Shown here piece after piece: positions 1 to 7,729 of a stretch of DNA of 64,000 bases. This DNA comes from Pseudomonas sp. PB101 (lineage in GTDB: Bacteria > Pseudomonadota > Gammaproteobacteria > Pseudomonadales > Pseudomonadaceae). Under the pieces are notes generated by a model that had not been told where the DNA came from, did not search any database, and saw only the letters and a program-made list of their open reading frames with translations. The position numbers and the translations under genes were made by a program. The stretch's first letter is position 1, and each line of letters starts with the position of its first letter. The stretch spans positions 61,001-125,000 of the forward strand of contig NZ_RWIR01000020.1 of assembly GCF_009764265.1 (NCBI RefSeq). The letters are read 5' to 3'.

Positions 1-81
1 GAGGACTACGGGAAGCGGAGGATTGCATTGAGTGATCAACCATTGGGCGCGTGGGCTTTTTTACATGAGGCTGAACGATAA
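1..81 (+). CDS. possible 3' end of a gene cut by the window edge
   Basis: Frame 1 is open from the first base to a TAA at 79-81, giving 26 residues that end in FLHEAER. The two other plus frames stop sooner. The stretch is too short to identify a family and could be chance. Bases 82-173 contain nothing I recognise. Confidence 0.22.
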   Translation, partial: EDYGKRRIALSDQPLGAWAFLHEAER

Positions 82-173
82 GCACTGGCGGGTCTTAAGC
101 AAAGCGCCTTTACCGGCAATTTACCTTTGGCTTACGTAGCAGGAGATTTATCCAAGACACTGAAACACAAATG

Positions 174-201
174 AAAACGGCCTGGACAGAGCCAGGCCGT
201 T
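174..201 (-). terminator. intrinsic terminator of tpx
   Basis: Perfect 10-bp stem (AACGGCCTGG at 176-185 with its complement at 192-201) and a 6-base loop. On the minus strand it is followed by a run of T (AAAA at 174-177 on plus). It lies about 20 bases past the tpx stop codon. Confidence 0.8.
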
Positions 202-220
202 AACAATTGTAATGCTTTAC

Positions 221-721
221 TTATTTCAGAACGGCAAGTGCCGCTTCGTAGTTCGGCTCGTCAGCGATTTCGCCAACCAGCTCGCTGTGCAGCACGTTGT
301 CGTTTTCGTCCAGCACGACCACGGCACGGGCGGTCAGGCCTTTCAGCGGGCCGTCAGCGATGGCCACGCCGTAGTTCTGAATGAACTCGGCGCCGCGCAG
401 GGTCGACAGGTTCTGGACGTTTTCCAGGCCTTCGGCACCGCAGAAACGCGCCTGGGCGAACGGCAGGTCAGCGGAGATGCACAGCACGACAGTGTTGGCC
501 ACGTCGCTGGCCTTGGCGTTGAACTGGCGCACGGAGGTGGCGCAGGTCGGGGTGTCGACGCTTGGGAAGATGTTCAGCACTTTGCGCTTGCCGGCAAAGT
601 CTTTCAGGGTGACGTCGGACAGATTGCCGGCAACCAGGGAAAAGGCTGGCGCCTTGGAACCGGCTTGTGGCAGTTGGCCGTTGACTTGAACAGGGTTGCC
701 TTTGAGAGTGACTTGAGCCAT
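221..721 (-). CDS. tpx: thiol peroxidase Tpx
   Basis: An atypical 2-Cys peroxiredoxin that reduces hydrogen peroxide and alkyl hydroperoxides using thioredoxin. The 166-residue protein starts [15 protein letters not shown]. The peroxidatic cysteine is C60 in the motif SVDTPTC and the resolving cysteine is C94 in QARFC, the same spacing as in enteric Tpx (C61/C95). The open frame extends 43 codons further upstream, but the ATG at 719-721 is chosen because the family begins there and AGGA lies about 10 bases before it. It is monocistronic with its own terminator at 174-201. Some Tpx proteins act in the periplasm, but no signal peptide is seen here. Confidence 0.96.
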   Translation of the reverse strand: MAQVTLKGNPVQVNGQLPQAGSKAPAFSLVAGNLSDVTLKDFAGKRKVLNIFPSVDTPTCATSVRQFNAKASDVANTVVLCISADLPFAQARFCGAEGLENVQNLSTLRGAEFIQNYGVAIADGPLKGLTARAVVVLDENDNVLHSELVGEIADEPNYEAALAVLK

Positions 722-855
722 GAACGGAGTCCTTCTGAACGTTGTGGTGGAGAATTTTGACGAGGCCGAAGTTAACCACGAAATTGTCCGACGACCTATG
801 GTCAAACATGAATTGTCATGTAACAGGGCACAAAACTGGATACAACCCACAAACT

Positions 856-947
856 TGTGGGAGCGAGCCTGCTCGCGATGGCGTCAGATCAGTCACTAGC
901 GATATTGGATGACATTGCGCTTTCGCGAGCAGGCTCGCTTCCACAGG
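856..947. repeat. REPIN, gagc-arm type
   Basis: Two inverted REP arms (GTGGGAGCGAGCCTGCTCGC and its near complement) separated by about 45 bases. It lies between tpx and the YciI gene. Each arm also contains its own small palindrome. Confidence 0.9.
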
Positions 948-1126
948 GTTCGTGTGTCAGCCGAACAACTCGGCAAAAGTACAGAGTACGCCCTCACCCG
1001 CCGCTTCCCGAGGTTCAGGACGAAAGGCACACGTCATCGACGAAAACTTTTGTCAATACTCTGTCGAATTGCTCCAACGTCGTTCGATTATAAATCGAGC
1101 CACTCAACTGCAACGGAGACGACACC

Positions 1127-1537
1127 ATGCGATTCATGATCATCATCAAGGCCAGCGCCGATTCCGAAGCCGGCGTGATGCCCAGCCAGGAACTGTTGAC
1201 CGCCATGGGCAACTACAACGAAGAACTGGCCAAGGCCGGGATTCTCCTCTCCGGCGACGGCCTGCAGCCGAGCAGCAAAGGCGCCCGCGTGCGATTCGCG
1301 GGTGACAAGCGCACCGTCATCGACGGCCCCTTCATCGAGACCAAGGAATTGATCGCCGGCTTCTGGATTTGGCAGGTGAAGTCCAAGGAAGAAGCCATCG
1401 AATGGGTCAAGCGCTGCCCCAACCCGATGCCCGGCACCGAAGCCGAGATCGAGATTCGCCAGGTGTTCGAACTGGACGACTTCGGTGCGCAACTCACGCC
1501 CGAGCTACGTGAGCAGGAAGAGCGAGTGTTCGGGTAA
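1127..1537 (+). CDS. YciI-family (YCII-related, DGPF) protein
   Basis: A 136-residue protein starting MRFMIIIKASADSEAG, with the family signature VIDGPFIETKELIAGF at about residues 65-80. These ferredoxin-like small proteins are often encoded beside ECF sigma factors or act as small dimeric enzymes; the exact role is unknown. GGAG lies about 9 bases before the ATG. Its last 44 bases overlap the convergent bacteriocin-locus gene on the other strand, so both C-termini are encoded by the same DNA. GC content and codon use are like the chromosomal background, unlike the neighbour. Confidence 0.88.
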   Translation: MRFMIIIKASADSEAGVMPSQELLTAMGNYNEELAKAGILLSGDGLQPSSKGARVRFAGDKRTVIDGPFIETKELIAGFWIWQVKSKEEAIEWVKRCPNPMPGTEAEIEIRQVFELDDFGAQLTPELREQEERVFG

Positions 1538-3011
1538 GTGAAGAAGTGCTGAGCGTAACGTACAGTGGGTCAAGTCCGGAGTCGGCGGGGAAAACCAGGA
1601 TGTAATCGTCGAATCGGGGGACATCCTCTTCGCCGGTCATGGGTTCGAGTATCGGCACCGGCGAAGATTGCACAAAACCCACGCGGCGCGATGAGGTTTG
1701 AGCTTCGGGCGTACTGGTTTCAAGCGTGGTCGGGGCTGTCAGGCAGATGGTCATCGGTATCGCGCCATCAGTGGCGAAACTGAATGTGTTCAGTTGCGGA
1801 TCATGCTGCACCGCCCTCACCCTGACCGACTCATGAATACCAAGGACCGGGGCAATGTATACCTGCACCAGGGCTTTGACCTCGCGCAAGCCCTTGAACA
1901 TCTTTCCAGGATTGGCGCGGACTATCGTCGCGCCCATTCTGAAAGGGACCTCTATCTTCGATTGGCTCGCCGCCAACGACAGCCAATCCTGCCCCTCCAG
2001 CGGCATCAATTCCACGAGTGCCACACTGTGAGCATGAATCTGAGTATCCGCACGACTTGAAAACTCAAAGCGCAGCACCGCAGCACAAAGGTTTCCATCG
2101 CTCGGTTCGGCGCAAGTGTTCCGCCAGGTAAGTTCGGCAACGACCGAACGAATGGCCTTGAGCCAATCGATCTGTTGACTCGACAACAAGCCCGATGGCC
2201 CACCCTCCAGCAAAACATCCGGACGTTTGTGAACAGAGGCCAATGACGCAGTAATCACGCTGCCAACCTGAGCCAGACTGCGAGCCCCCATCAATTGCTT
2301 CTGCGCCTGTATCAACAGCCCTTCTGCCTGGTCATGCAAGGATCGGTGGCGCTGGGCAAATGCTGCCAATCGTCCAATGTAGCGCACCTGTAATGCGTTG
2401 ACCTGTTGAGCGATGTTCTGCCACTGCGCTTGCTCGGACCGAGCATAAGCGAGGTTACGCTGGGCATCGTTTTTTGCGAACTCCACTATCATTTTCCAGG
2501 ACTCGAACTTCCTGACTGCGGTTATCGCTTCATGCTGAACATGTTCCAGTGCAAGGATGTTCGTCTCCAGGACCGGAATGTCAGGTGTGCCGCCTGACTG
2601 ATCATGCAATTGCTGGATACCTTGTCCAAGCAGATCAAACGTCGTTTCAATAGCCCTTTCCGATATGACCACGTCTGCAGCAATTTTTTGAACTTTTGCG
2701 AGGCTGCGCGCAACAGGAGTGTTGGGTATCGACGGAACAGGTATGGACACAGGCTCTTGCTTGAACGCTGTCATACCCTGCCTGTCGTGCCAGTCCCTGA
2801 CCTCATGCACAACCGATTCCGGATCATTGATGTTGGTAACGTCATCAGGATAAAACAACAAGTCCGCCCCCTTGGGATGACCAACGATTCGGTCAAAGTG
2901 ATTGATCAACTGGTTATGGGCATGTTTGGGTAGATCCACGGCCCAGATCTTGTCGACCAGTGCCTGGAATTCCGTTGCGGTGTACTCCTGGAGTATTGGT
3001 TTAAGTTCCAT
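1494..3011 (-). CDS. Im9-like immunity domain fused to a pyocin_S-like domain
   Basis: A 505-residue protein. Residues 1-85 (MELKPILQEYTATEFQALVD through the HPKGADLLFYP motif to GMTAFKQ) match the colicin E/pyocin DNase immunity fold of Im2/Im7/Im9 and ImmAP41. Residues about 100-260 are predicted helical/coiled coil. The last part ends RFDDYILVFPADSGLDPLYV, which is how the S-type pyocin translocation domain ends in killer proteins. Normal immunity proteins are about 85-90 residues, so this is a five-fold extension. The frame allows an upstream start at 3050, but the ATG at 3009-3011 is preferred because AAGGAA precedes it and the Im family begins MELK. It is third in the pyocin locus, 98 bases after the DUF6392-like gene. 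I believe similar fused proteins exist in other pseudomonads, but their function is not known to me. Confidence 0.82.
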   Translation of the reverse strand: MELKPILQEYTATEFQALVDKIWAVDLPKHAHNQLINHFDRIVGHPKGADLLFYPDDVTNINDPESVVHEVRDWHDRQGMTAFKQEPVSIPVPSIPNTPVARSLAKVQKIAADVVISERAIETTFDLLGQGIQQLHDQSGGTPDIPVLETNILALEHVQHEAITAVRKFESWKMIVEFAKNDAQRNLAYARSEQAQWQNIAQQVNALQVRYIGRLAAFAQRHRSLHDQAEGLLIQAQKQLMGARSLAQVGSVITASLASVHKRPDVLLEGGPSGLLSSQQIDWLKAIRSVVAELTWRNTCAEPSDGNLCAAVLRFEFSSRADTQIHAHSVALVELMPLEGQDWLSLAASQSKIEVPFRMGATIVRANPGKMFKGLREVKALVQVYIAPVLGIHESVRVRAVQHDPQLNTFSFATDGAIPMTICLTAPTTLETSTPEAQTSSRRVGFVQSSPVPILEPMTGEEDVPRFDDYILVFPADSGLDPLYVTLSTSSLTRTLALPAHVARA

Positions 3012-3109
3012 CTTGGGTTCTTCCTTGTATGTATTTCGCAGCAATGGCACCTGCTCAATCCTTGAGAGCAGGTGCGCAGGGATCGTTCAAAACTTTCCAA
3101 AATTCACAA

Positions 3110-3586
3110 TCAGTCGTGATCTTTGTCGATCAAAGTAAAGACCAGCGTTTTAACTTCCATTGCAGCCGTGTATTGAAATACGACCTTTTTGCCCGGATAA
3201 ACAGCAGGATCCAGTGGATAGGACTCCCACCCACCTGTTTGGCCCATCGGCTGAGGCATTTTGATTGGGCCTCTTGATTCCATTGGCTCGCCAAAAAGCG
3301 CGTGGACGTCGGACTGGGTCATTACCAACTTATAAGGCTCAGGAAGTTCGCCTTCATATTTCAACGTGCCAGGTGTTGTCTTCATCAAAGTTACAAACAA
3401 ACTATCCAACACTTTTGTTTCATACCAGAATGTCAACTCTATTCCATTTTCTATCTCGAGATCCAATCGGTCACAACCGGGATAAAGCTCAGCAAGAGAT
3501 TGGGCGGGAATAACTCCGTTCGCCAACAATGATTCTTGAGTGTGACCAACCCCCTCTATAAGCTCCACAACCTTTGCCGCTTCCAT
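3110..3586 (-). CDS. DUF6392-like protein, probable pyocin immunity partner
   Basis: A 158-residue acidic protein without signal peptide or membrane segment (MEAAKVVELIEGVGHTQESL ... LVFTLIDKDHD). It resembles the DUF6392 family found beside pyocin genes. Its ATG overlaps the stop codon of the pyocin gene in a TAATG junction, with a purine-rich CAGGGGTGG just upstream, so translation is very likely coupled. Immunity genes typically sit directly after the toxin in this way. I infer it protects against the C-terminal domain of the 851-residue toxin; this is inference from position, since the family is uncharacterised. Confidence 0.72.
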   Translation of the reverse strand: MEAAKVVELIEGVGHTQESLLANGVIPAQSLAELYPGCDRLDLEIENGIELTFWYETKVLDSLFVTLMKTTPGTLKYEGELPEPYKLVMTQSDVHALFGEPMESRGPIKMPQPMGQTGGWESYPLDPAVYPGKKVVFQYTAAMEVKTLVFTLIDKDHD

Positions 3587-6141
3587 TAATACCACCCCTG
3601 TTGTTTATGAAGAATATGCAACTGCTCGCGCCCAATCTCGATGCTGCCTTCGTCCATACCCGAATCAAGCAACCCGATTTTAATCGCATCAAAATTCTGA
3701 TCCACAGCTTGTTTCAGATCAGATGCATCGTGAGAGCGTTTTATTGCGGTATTACGCCCACCATAGGTTTCACTGAATTTTCTGTGCACTTCAGCGGGTA
3801 TCGCTATGCTCGGGGCTCGCTGAACATAATCCCTACGTTCACGCGGTGTCATATCGGCGAAGTTTTCTAGAAGGTACTCCTCCAACGCTCTCCGCGATGG
3901 AATATGGTCAATATCCAACCCATCTCCCCTACTGCGACCACTTAGCTCGTTGTACGGCCCAACCTCCAACGGCACAACCGGCGGGCCAACGAAAACCAGT
4001 CCGGACGAAGGTAAATCCATATCCCCCGGAAACCCGGGAATACTCCCACCAATCTCCCCTTCATCAACAGCCGGAAAGGTCTCGTTTTGCGGTAGGACCG
4101 GGATGGCCGGGTTGCCGGGATAAACCAAGGGATCGATTGGCGTGGTTGGCGACGTCGTCGACCCGAGGTGTTCGCTGCCCGGCGGCACCAGGGGTTTCCA
4201 TGTTGCGGCCGGGGGGATCGGCCAGGGCACATCCGCAGGAACGATCCCCAGCCAGCCCTCGGCCGTGCGGGGTGCCTTGATGCTGATCTGGTCGAGGTTG
4301 TATGGATCAGACCAAAACTCCGGCCGCTCCTGATAACGCAGTTCGAACGCTCGGTTTTCACCCACCCATGTGCTTTTTGGCGCGTAGGGGGCGAAACCTT
4401 GTTCGATGCGCTTTTGGTTCACCTCATCGAAGGGCGAGACAAGTTGGTGATGCTCTCCTATCGTTCGCCACAGCGCTTCGTCGAAGGCCTCGAACGACTT
4501 GAATTCGCGCCCGCGAAACTGCTCGCCGACTTGTGTCGGGATGCCGGCACCGTTGGCCAGGCTGGCCGCGTTCCACCAGTCGACCGCCGCCGTTTGCCCT
4601 GTCCCGGTGACAACGCCCGTACCCATGGGTGGCACGCTGAAGGACAGATAAATGGGCGCCAGGCCAGGCACACAGACAATACAATCCTGAATGCGTAAAT
4701 CGACACCCGCCGGAATGTCCTGGACCTGCGGCTCCGTCACTGTCAACCGAGCCGGATTGACCGTCGCTGCCTGGGGCATGGCCTCGGGCGCGAACTGCAG
4801 GTACCGGGTGGGTGATCCGGGGATTTCAGCGCTGTAGTGACCGGTAAGGGGGTCCAGCACAGCATTCACCACGGGAACCCGAGGATCTATCTCGCCCCCG
4901 GTGCCGACGACGATGACCGCGGTGCCTTCCGCTACCGGTACGGGCTTTAACCGGAACTCCGCCTCTACCGAGCCGCCCGCATCAGCCAGCGCTTGCAACT
5001 CGCGACTGTCGTGCAGATCCAGAGCCTGCGCCGGAACGGCGATGGCGTGAAACAAACGAGTTCGCTGTTCGGGGGTTAACTCCCCATTCCCTAACTCGGA
5101 CGAGTAGGCCATTCCCCCGATAAATATGCCAACTTGCCCAACGGTGAGCGTCCCCAGGACACCGCCCAATGCAATAATTGACCGCGTTACCGCCAGTGCC
5201 AAGGCCTCAGCCGCTCCAGCAATCCATACCCCATTGGGGTTGAACAGCACCGAAGCAGCAGCCATCGACGCCGTACCCGGCAACCGCAGGGTATTCGCCT
5301 GACCGACCCGCTCTACCCGTGCATCGGCATCAGCCTGCTGCTTGAACCGAACGCGCGCCTCACGCAGCTCGGCGTACTGACGCTGACGCTCCCAGAGGGC
5401 TTCCCTCTCCCGCCAGACAATGCTCTGTTCAGCATGGTACCTGGACAGAACGCTGGACTTTTCCGAGAGCGCATTGATTTGTGCCGACAACAATCTCGCT
5501 TCGTGGGCGGCGTTGTAGGCGTTTTCCCAGATCTGATGACCACTCTCGAGCCCGTCGCCAAACTGATCCAGCCGCGCCAGGTAATCATTCGTCGAACGCG
5601 AAAGCGCATCGTGCCCATCGAAAGAATGGGCGGCCGCCTTCCTTTCAATCAGTTCTGATGTTTTGCGGGTAATCAACCCGTCTATTTCGCTTTTTTCTTT
5701 GCTGATTAAATACAGCTGCCAACGCTCGCTGCTCGAACCTCTGTCATGGTGCTGTCGAGCCGCGAGGATTTCTTGTTCGAGCGAGGGCGCCAGTTGCAGG
5801 TTTTTTGCAGAAAAGCGTTGGTCGATAGCTGCTCTGACGCTGGTGTATCGAGGTATCCAGCCTGCGAGCAATTGCTCTCGCGTTTGCACGCGAGCCTGTT
5901 CCCGAGCCCGTTCTGCCTCGGCTGCGGCCTCGGCGCGCTTGCGAGCCTCAGCGGCAAGAAACGCTTGCTTGACCCGTCTTCTGGCGTCTTTTGTACGTTG
6001 ACTGACGCCGCCAAAGGCCCCTGACGCGCCGACGCGGTTGCCGCCTGAACCACCACCGCCCCCGCCGCCACCGGAAGCCGGTGGCCCCGACCTGATGACC
6101 ACATCCCCTGTTGATCCATCGTGCAATGTTCGCTGTGCCAT
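3586..6141 (-). CDS. S-type pyocin-like bacteriocin with degenerate DNase and extra C-terminal domain
   Basis: An 851-residue protein. Domains in order: short N-terminus and a polyglycine stretch (about 23-34); a long charged coiled coil (about 50-290); a hydrophobic segment (about 295-350); a pyocin_S translocation domain (about 385-520, ending VPGLAPIYLSFS); a region from about 540 (EQFRGREFKSFEAFDEALW, then KRIEQGFAPYAP) collinear with colicin E9/pyocin AP41 DNase; a proline-rich linker (about 630-735); and a C-terminal domain of about 115 residues with DGLDIDHIPS and HRKFSETYGGRN. In the DNase region the usual FELHH...H motif reads FELRYQERPEF, so the metal-binding histidines are missing. 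The killing activity probably resides in the last domain, which has Asp, His and Asn typical of a metal nuclease, but I cannot name its family. AAGGAG precedes the ATG. No lysis gene is visible. Confidence 0.85.
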   Translation of the reverse strand: MAQRTLHDGSTGDVVIRSGPPASGGGGGGGGSGGNRVGASGAFGGVSQRTKDARRRVKQAFLAAEARKRAEAAAEAERAREQARVQTREQLLAGWIPRYTSVRAAIDQRFSAKNLQLAPSLEQEILAARQHHDRGSSSERWQLYLISKEKSEIDGLITRKTSELIERKAAAHSFDGHDALSRSTNDYLARLDQFGDGLESGHQIWENAYNAAHEARLLSAQINALSEKSSVLSRYHAEQSIVWREREALWERQRQYAELREARVRFKQQADADARVERVGQANTLRLPGTASMAAASVLFNPNGVWIAGAAEALALAVTRSIIALGGVLGTLTVGQVGIFIGGMAYSSELGNGELTPEQRTRLFHAIAVPAQALDLHDSRELQALADAGGSVEAEFRLKPVPVAEGTAVIVVGTGGEIDPRVPVVNAVLDPLTGHYSAEIPGSPTRYLQFAPEAMPQAATVNPARLTVTEPQVQDIPAGVDLRIQDCIVCVPGLAPIYLSFSVPPMGTGVVTGTGQTAAVDWWNAASLANGAGIPTQVGEQFRGREFKSFEAFDEALWRTIGEHHQLVSPFDEVNQKRIEQGFAPYAPKSTWVGENRAFELRYQERPEFWSDPYNLDQISIKAPRTAEGWLGIVPADVPWPIPPAATWKPLVPPGSEHLGSTTSPTTPIDPLVYPGNPAIPVLPQNETFPAVDEGEIGGSIPGFPGDMDLPSSGLVFVGPPVVPLEVGPYNELSGRSRGDGLDIDHIPSRRALEEYLLENFADMTPRERRDYVQRAPSIAIPAEVHRKFSETYGGRNTAIKRSHDASDLKQAVDQNFDAIKIGLLDSGMDEGSIEIGREQLHILHKQQGWY

Positions 6142-6635
6142 ACAGTCTCTCCTTGTCTGTAGGGCACAGCTTGTTTACAGGGCAGCGGTCAGGTGCGGTA
6201 CATATGTATAGGATGCGACTGGCTTACGGAATCAATGAGCGATCGGAGGGATTAGAACCCCTCTCAAACGTGTCAGTGCTTTTAGCTTATGCTCCCAACA
6301 CACTGATCCGTATTAACTTTTTAGTACACAAAAACAACGAGAATCCGCACACAAAACGAAAGAATTAATTCATTCGACTGGATAACTCATGTTTAGATGC
6401 TTAACTCTATCTGACGCGTCCTACGGCTCGTTCAGAAAAGGATTACGGAGTAACGGCCAAAAATAAGGTCGAGTACCCAATGAGCCACCAGGGAATCGGG
6501 GGAGTCATGTCGAAAAATATTGAGATGCGCGCCTGTCTATCGGCGAATCTGCATTCGCCCGGCTTTTATGCCCGGGCACACTCCCGCAGCCCGTCCACCC
6601 TGTCGCCCGCCGCAAGGCCTTCGGCTGACTTTCAG
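6142..6635. other. AT-rich upstream region of the pyocin gene
   Basis: About 490 bases without a convincing gene, clearly richer in A and T than the flanking operon. It must hold the pyocin promoter on the minus strand. I looked for a CTG-N10-CAG LexA site and for repeated ATTG..GT P-box units and found no convincing example. Small open frames here lack family resemblance. Confidence 0.5.
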
Positions 6636-6761
6636 AACAATTGTCGCTCGGCACCCAACCGTCCGTTCTACGGCGTGTTGCGCCTTTATCTGCCAAAACC
6701 GGAAGTCACCAGCGGCCAATGGAAAGTTGCGCTGCCGACACCGGTCATCTCAAAAAAATAA
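6636..6761 (+). pseudogene. remnant of the C-terminus of a DUF1254/DUF1214-type protein
   Basis: In the frame ending at 6761 the residues RPFYGVLRLYLPKPEVTSGQ followed by W match the typical end of DUF1254 proteins (FYLVLRLYxPKPEVLDGxW). The similarity begins near residue NNCRSAPN and nothing upstream in that frame resembles the rest of the roughly 450-residue family. It ends 13 bases before the porin-like gene and is in the same orientation, consistent with a once intact gene at the head of the downstream cluster, now mostly deleted. Confidence 0.6.
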
Positions 6762-6773
6762 GTGGAGTCAGTC

Positions 6774-7721
6774 ATGATCAGGCCTTTTGTAGTGCGCCCC
6801 CTGTTGGCGCTGTGCATGGTCAGCGGTAGCCCCTTGGTACTGGCGGTCGAGGGTGGCGTCGGCCGCCCCATCACCGGACAACAAGTGATTTCCAACGCCG
6901 GTATCGTGCCGCCGGAGCCCGGCTGGGTGATGTCCCTGACCAGTATCTGGTACGACGGCGACCTCAAGGGCAGTGCCCAGGTGCCGATCGTTGGCGCGGT
7001 AAGTAACGGGCTGGACATGAAAGTGTCCTACACCATGGCCAACTTCACCCATGTCTGGGACACCGGCAAGGGTCGCTGGAACTACGCCTCGGCCATTGGC
7101 GTTCCGGTGCAGTACACCGACATCACCGCGAGTATCACCGGCCCTCGCGGCAGAACCCTGGGCACCTCGGACAGCGGCACCCAGTTCGCCGACATGCTGG
7201 TGACACCGATTGCCGCCGGCTATCACTTCGACGAACTCAACCACATCTCGTTCTCGCTGCCGATCTACGTGCCGACCGGGGCCTATAACGACGACCGTCT
7301 GGCCAACCCCGGGCAGAACACCTACACCTTCATGCCCACCGTGGCCTTCACTCACCTGGACGGCAAGGGCGGTGAGTTCACCCTGTCCAGTGGACTTGAG
7401 TTCTACAGCGAAAACGACGCCACGGATTATCAGAACGGTGACCTGTTCACCCTCGACGCCCTTTGGACCCATGGTTTCGGCAATGGCTGGGCCGCCGGTG
7501 TGGCCGCCGGATACATCCAGCAGATCAATGATGACTCCGGGTCTGGCGCCACCAGCGGCTTCCGTGGCCGCTCCGTCGGTGCCGGCCCGGCCGTGGGCTG
7601 GACCGGCAAGTTCGCCGACGCCCAGGCCAACTTCAATTTGCGTTGGGTGCCAGAGTTCGACACCAAGAACCGCCCTGAAGGCAATGGCATCAGCGTCAAC
7701 ATGACCCTGGCATTTTTCTAG
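6774..7721 (+). CDS. outer-membrane porin-like protein, SphA/MetA-pathway transporter family
   Basis: A 315-residue protein with a Sec signal peptide (MIRPFVVRPLLALCMVSGSP ... VLAVEG) and a beta-rich body with many aromatic/glycine strands, ending in phenylalanine (MTLAFF) as expected for outer-membrane barrels. It resembles the 'phenol MetA degradation' transporter family (PF13557-like), believed to let hydrophobic or aromatic substrates cross the outer membrane. GTGGAG at 6762-6767 sets the ATG at 6774; the in-frame GTG at 6762 is itself part of that ribosome-binding site. It is followed after 8 bases by the MoxR gene, so it heads the operon and may import the substrate for the sulfatase at the far end. 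Confidence 0.78.
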   Translation: MIRPFVVRPLLALCMVSGSPLVLAVEGGVGRPITGQQVISNAGIVPPEPGWVMSLTSIWYDGDLKGSAQVPIVGAVSNGLDMKVSYTMANFTHVWDTGKGRWNYASAIGVPVQYTDITASITGPRGRTLGTSDSGTQFADMLVTPIAAGYHFDELNHISFSLPIYVPTGAYNDDRLANPGQNTYTFMPTVAFTHLDGKGGEFTLSSGLEFYSENDATDYQNGDLFTLDALWTHGFGNGWAAGVAAGYIQQINDDSGSGATSGFRGRSVGAGPAVGWTGKFADAQANFNLRWVPEFDTKNRPEGNGISVNMTLAFF

Positions 7722-7729
7722 GAGACCGC

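Noticed and set aside
212..760. A 182-codon plus-strand open frame over tpx
   Set aside because: It is the antisense of tpx, lacks a ribosome-binding site and has no family resemblance.
6229..6265. A tRNA T-arm-like stretch (GAGGG GTTCTAAT CCCTC on minus) upstream of the pyocin gene
   Set aside because: The loop is 8 bases instead of 7, and no acceptor stem, D-arm or anticodon arm fits around it. Probably chance.
6142..6480. LexA box or pyocin P-box upstream of the pyocin gene
   Set aside because: CTG and CAG triplets occur, but not at N10 spacing, and ATTG..GT units do not repeat in tandem. No site could be supported.
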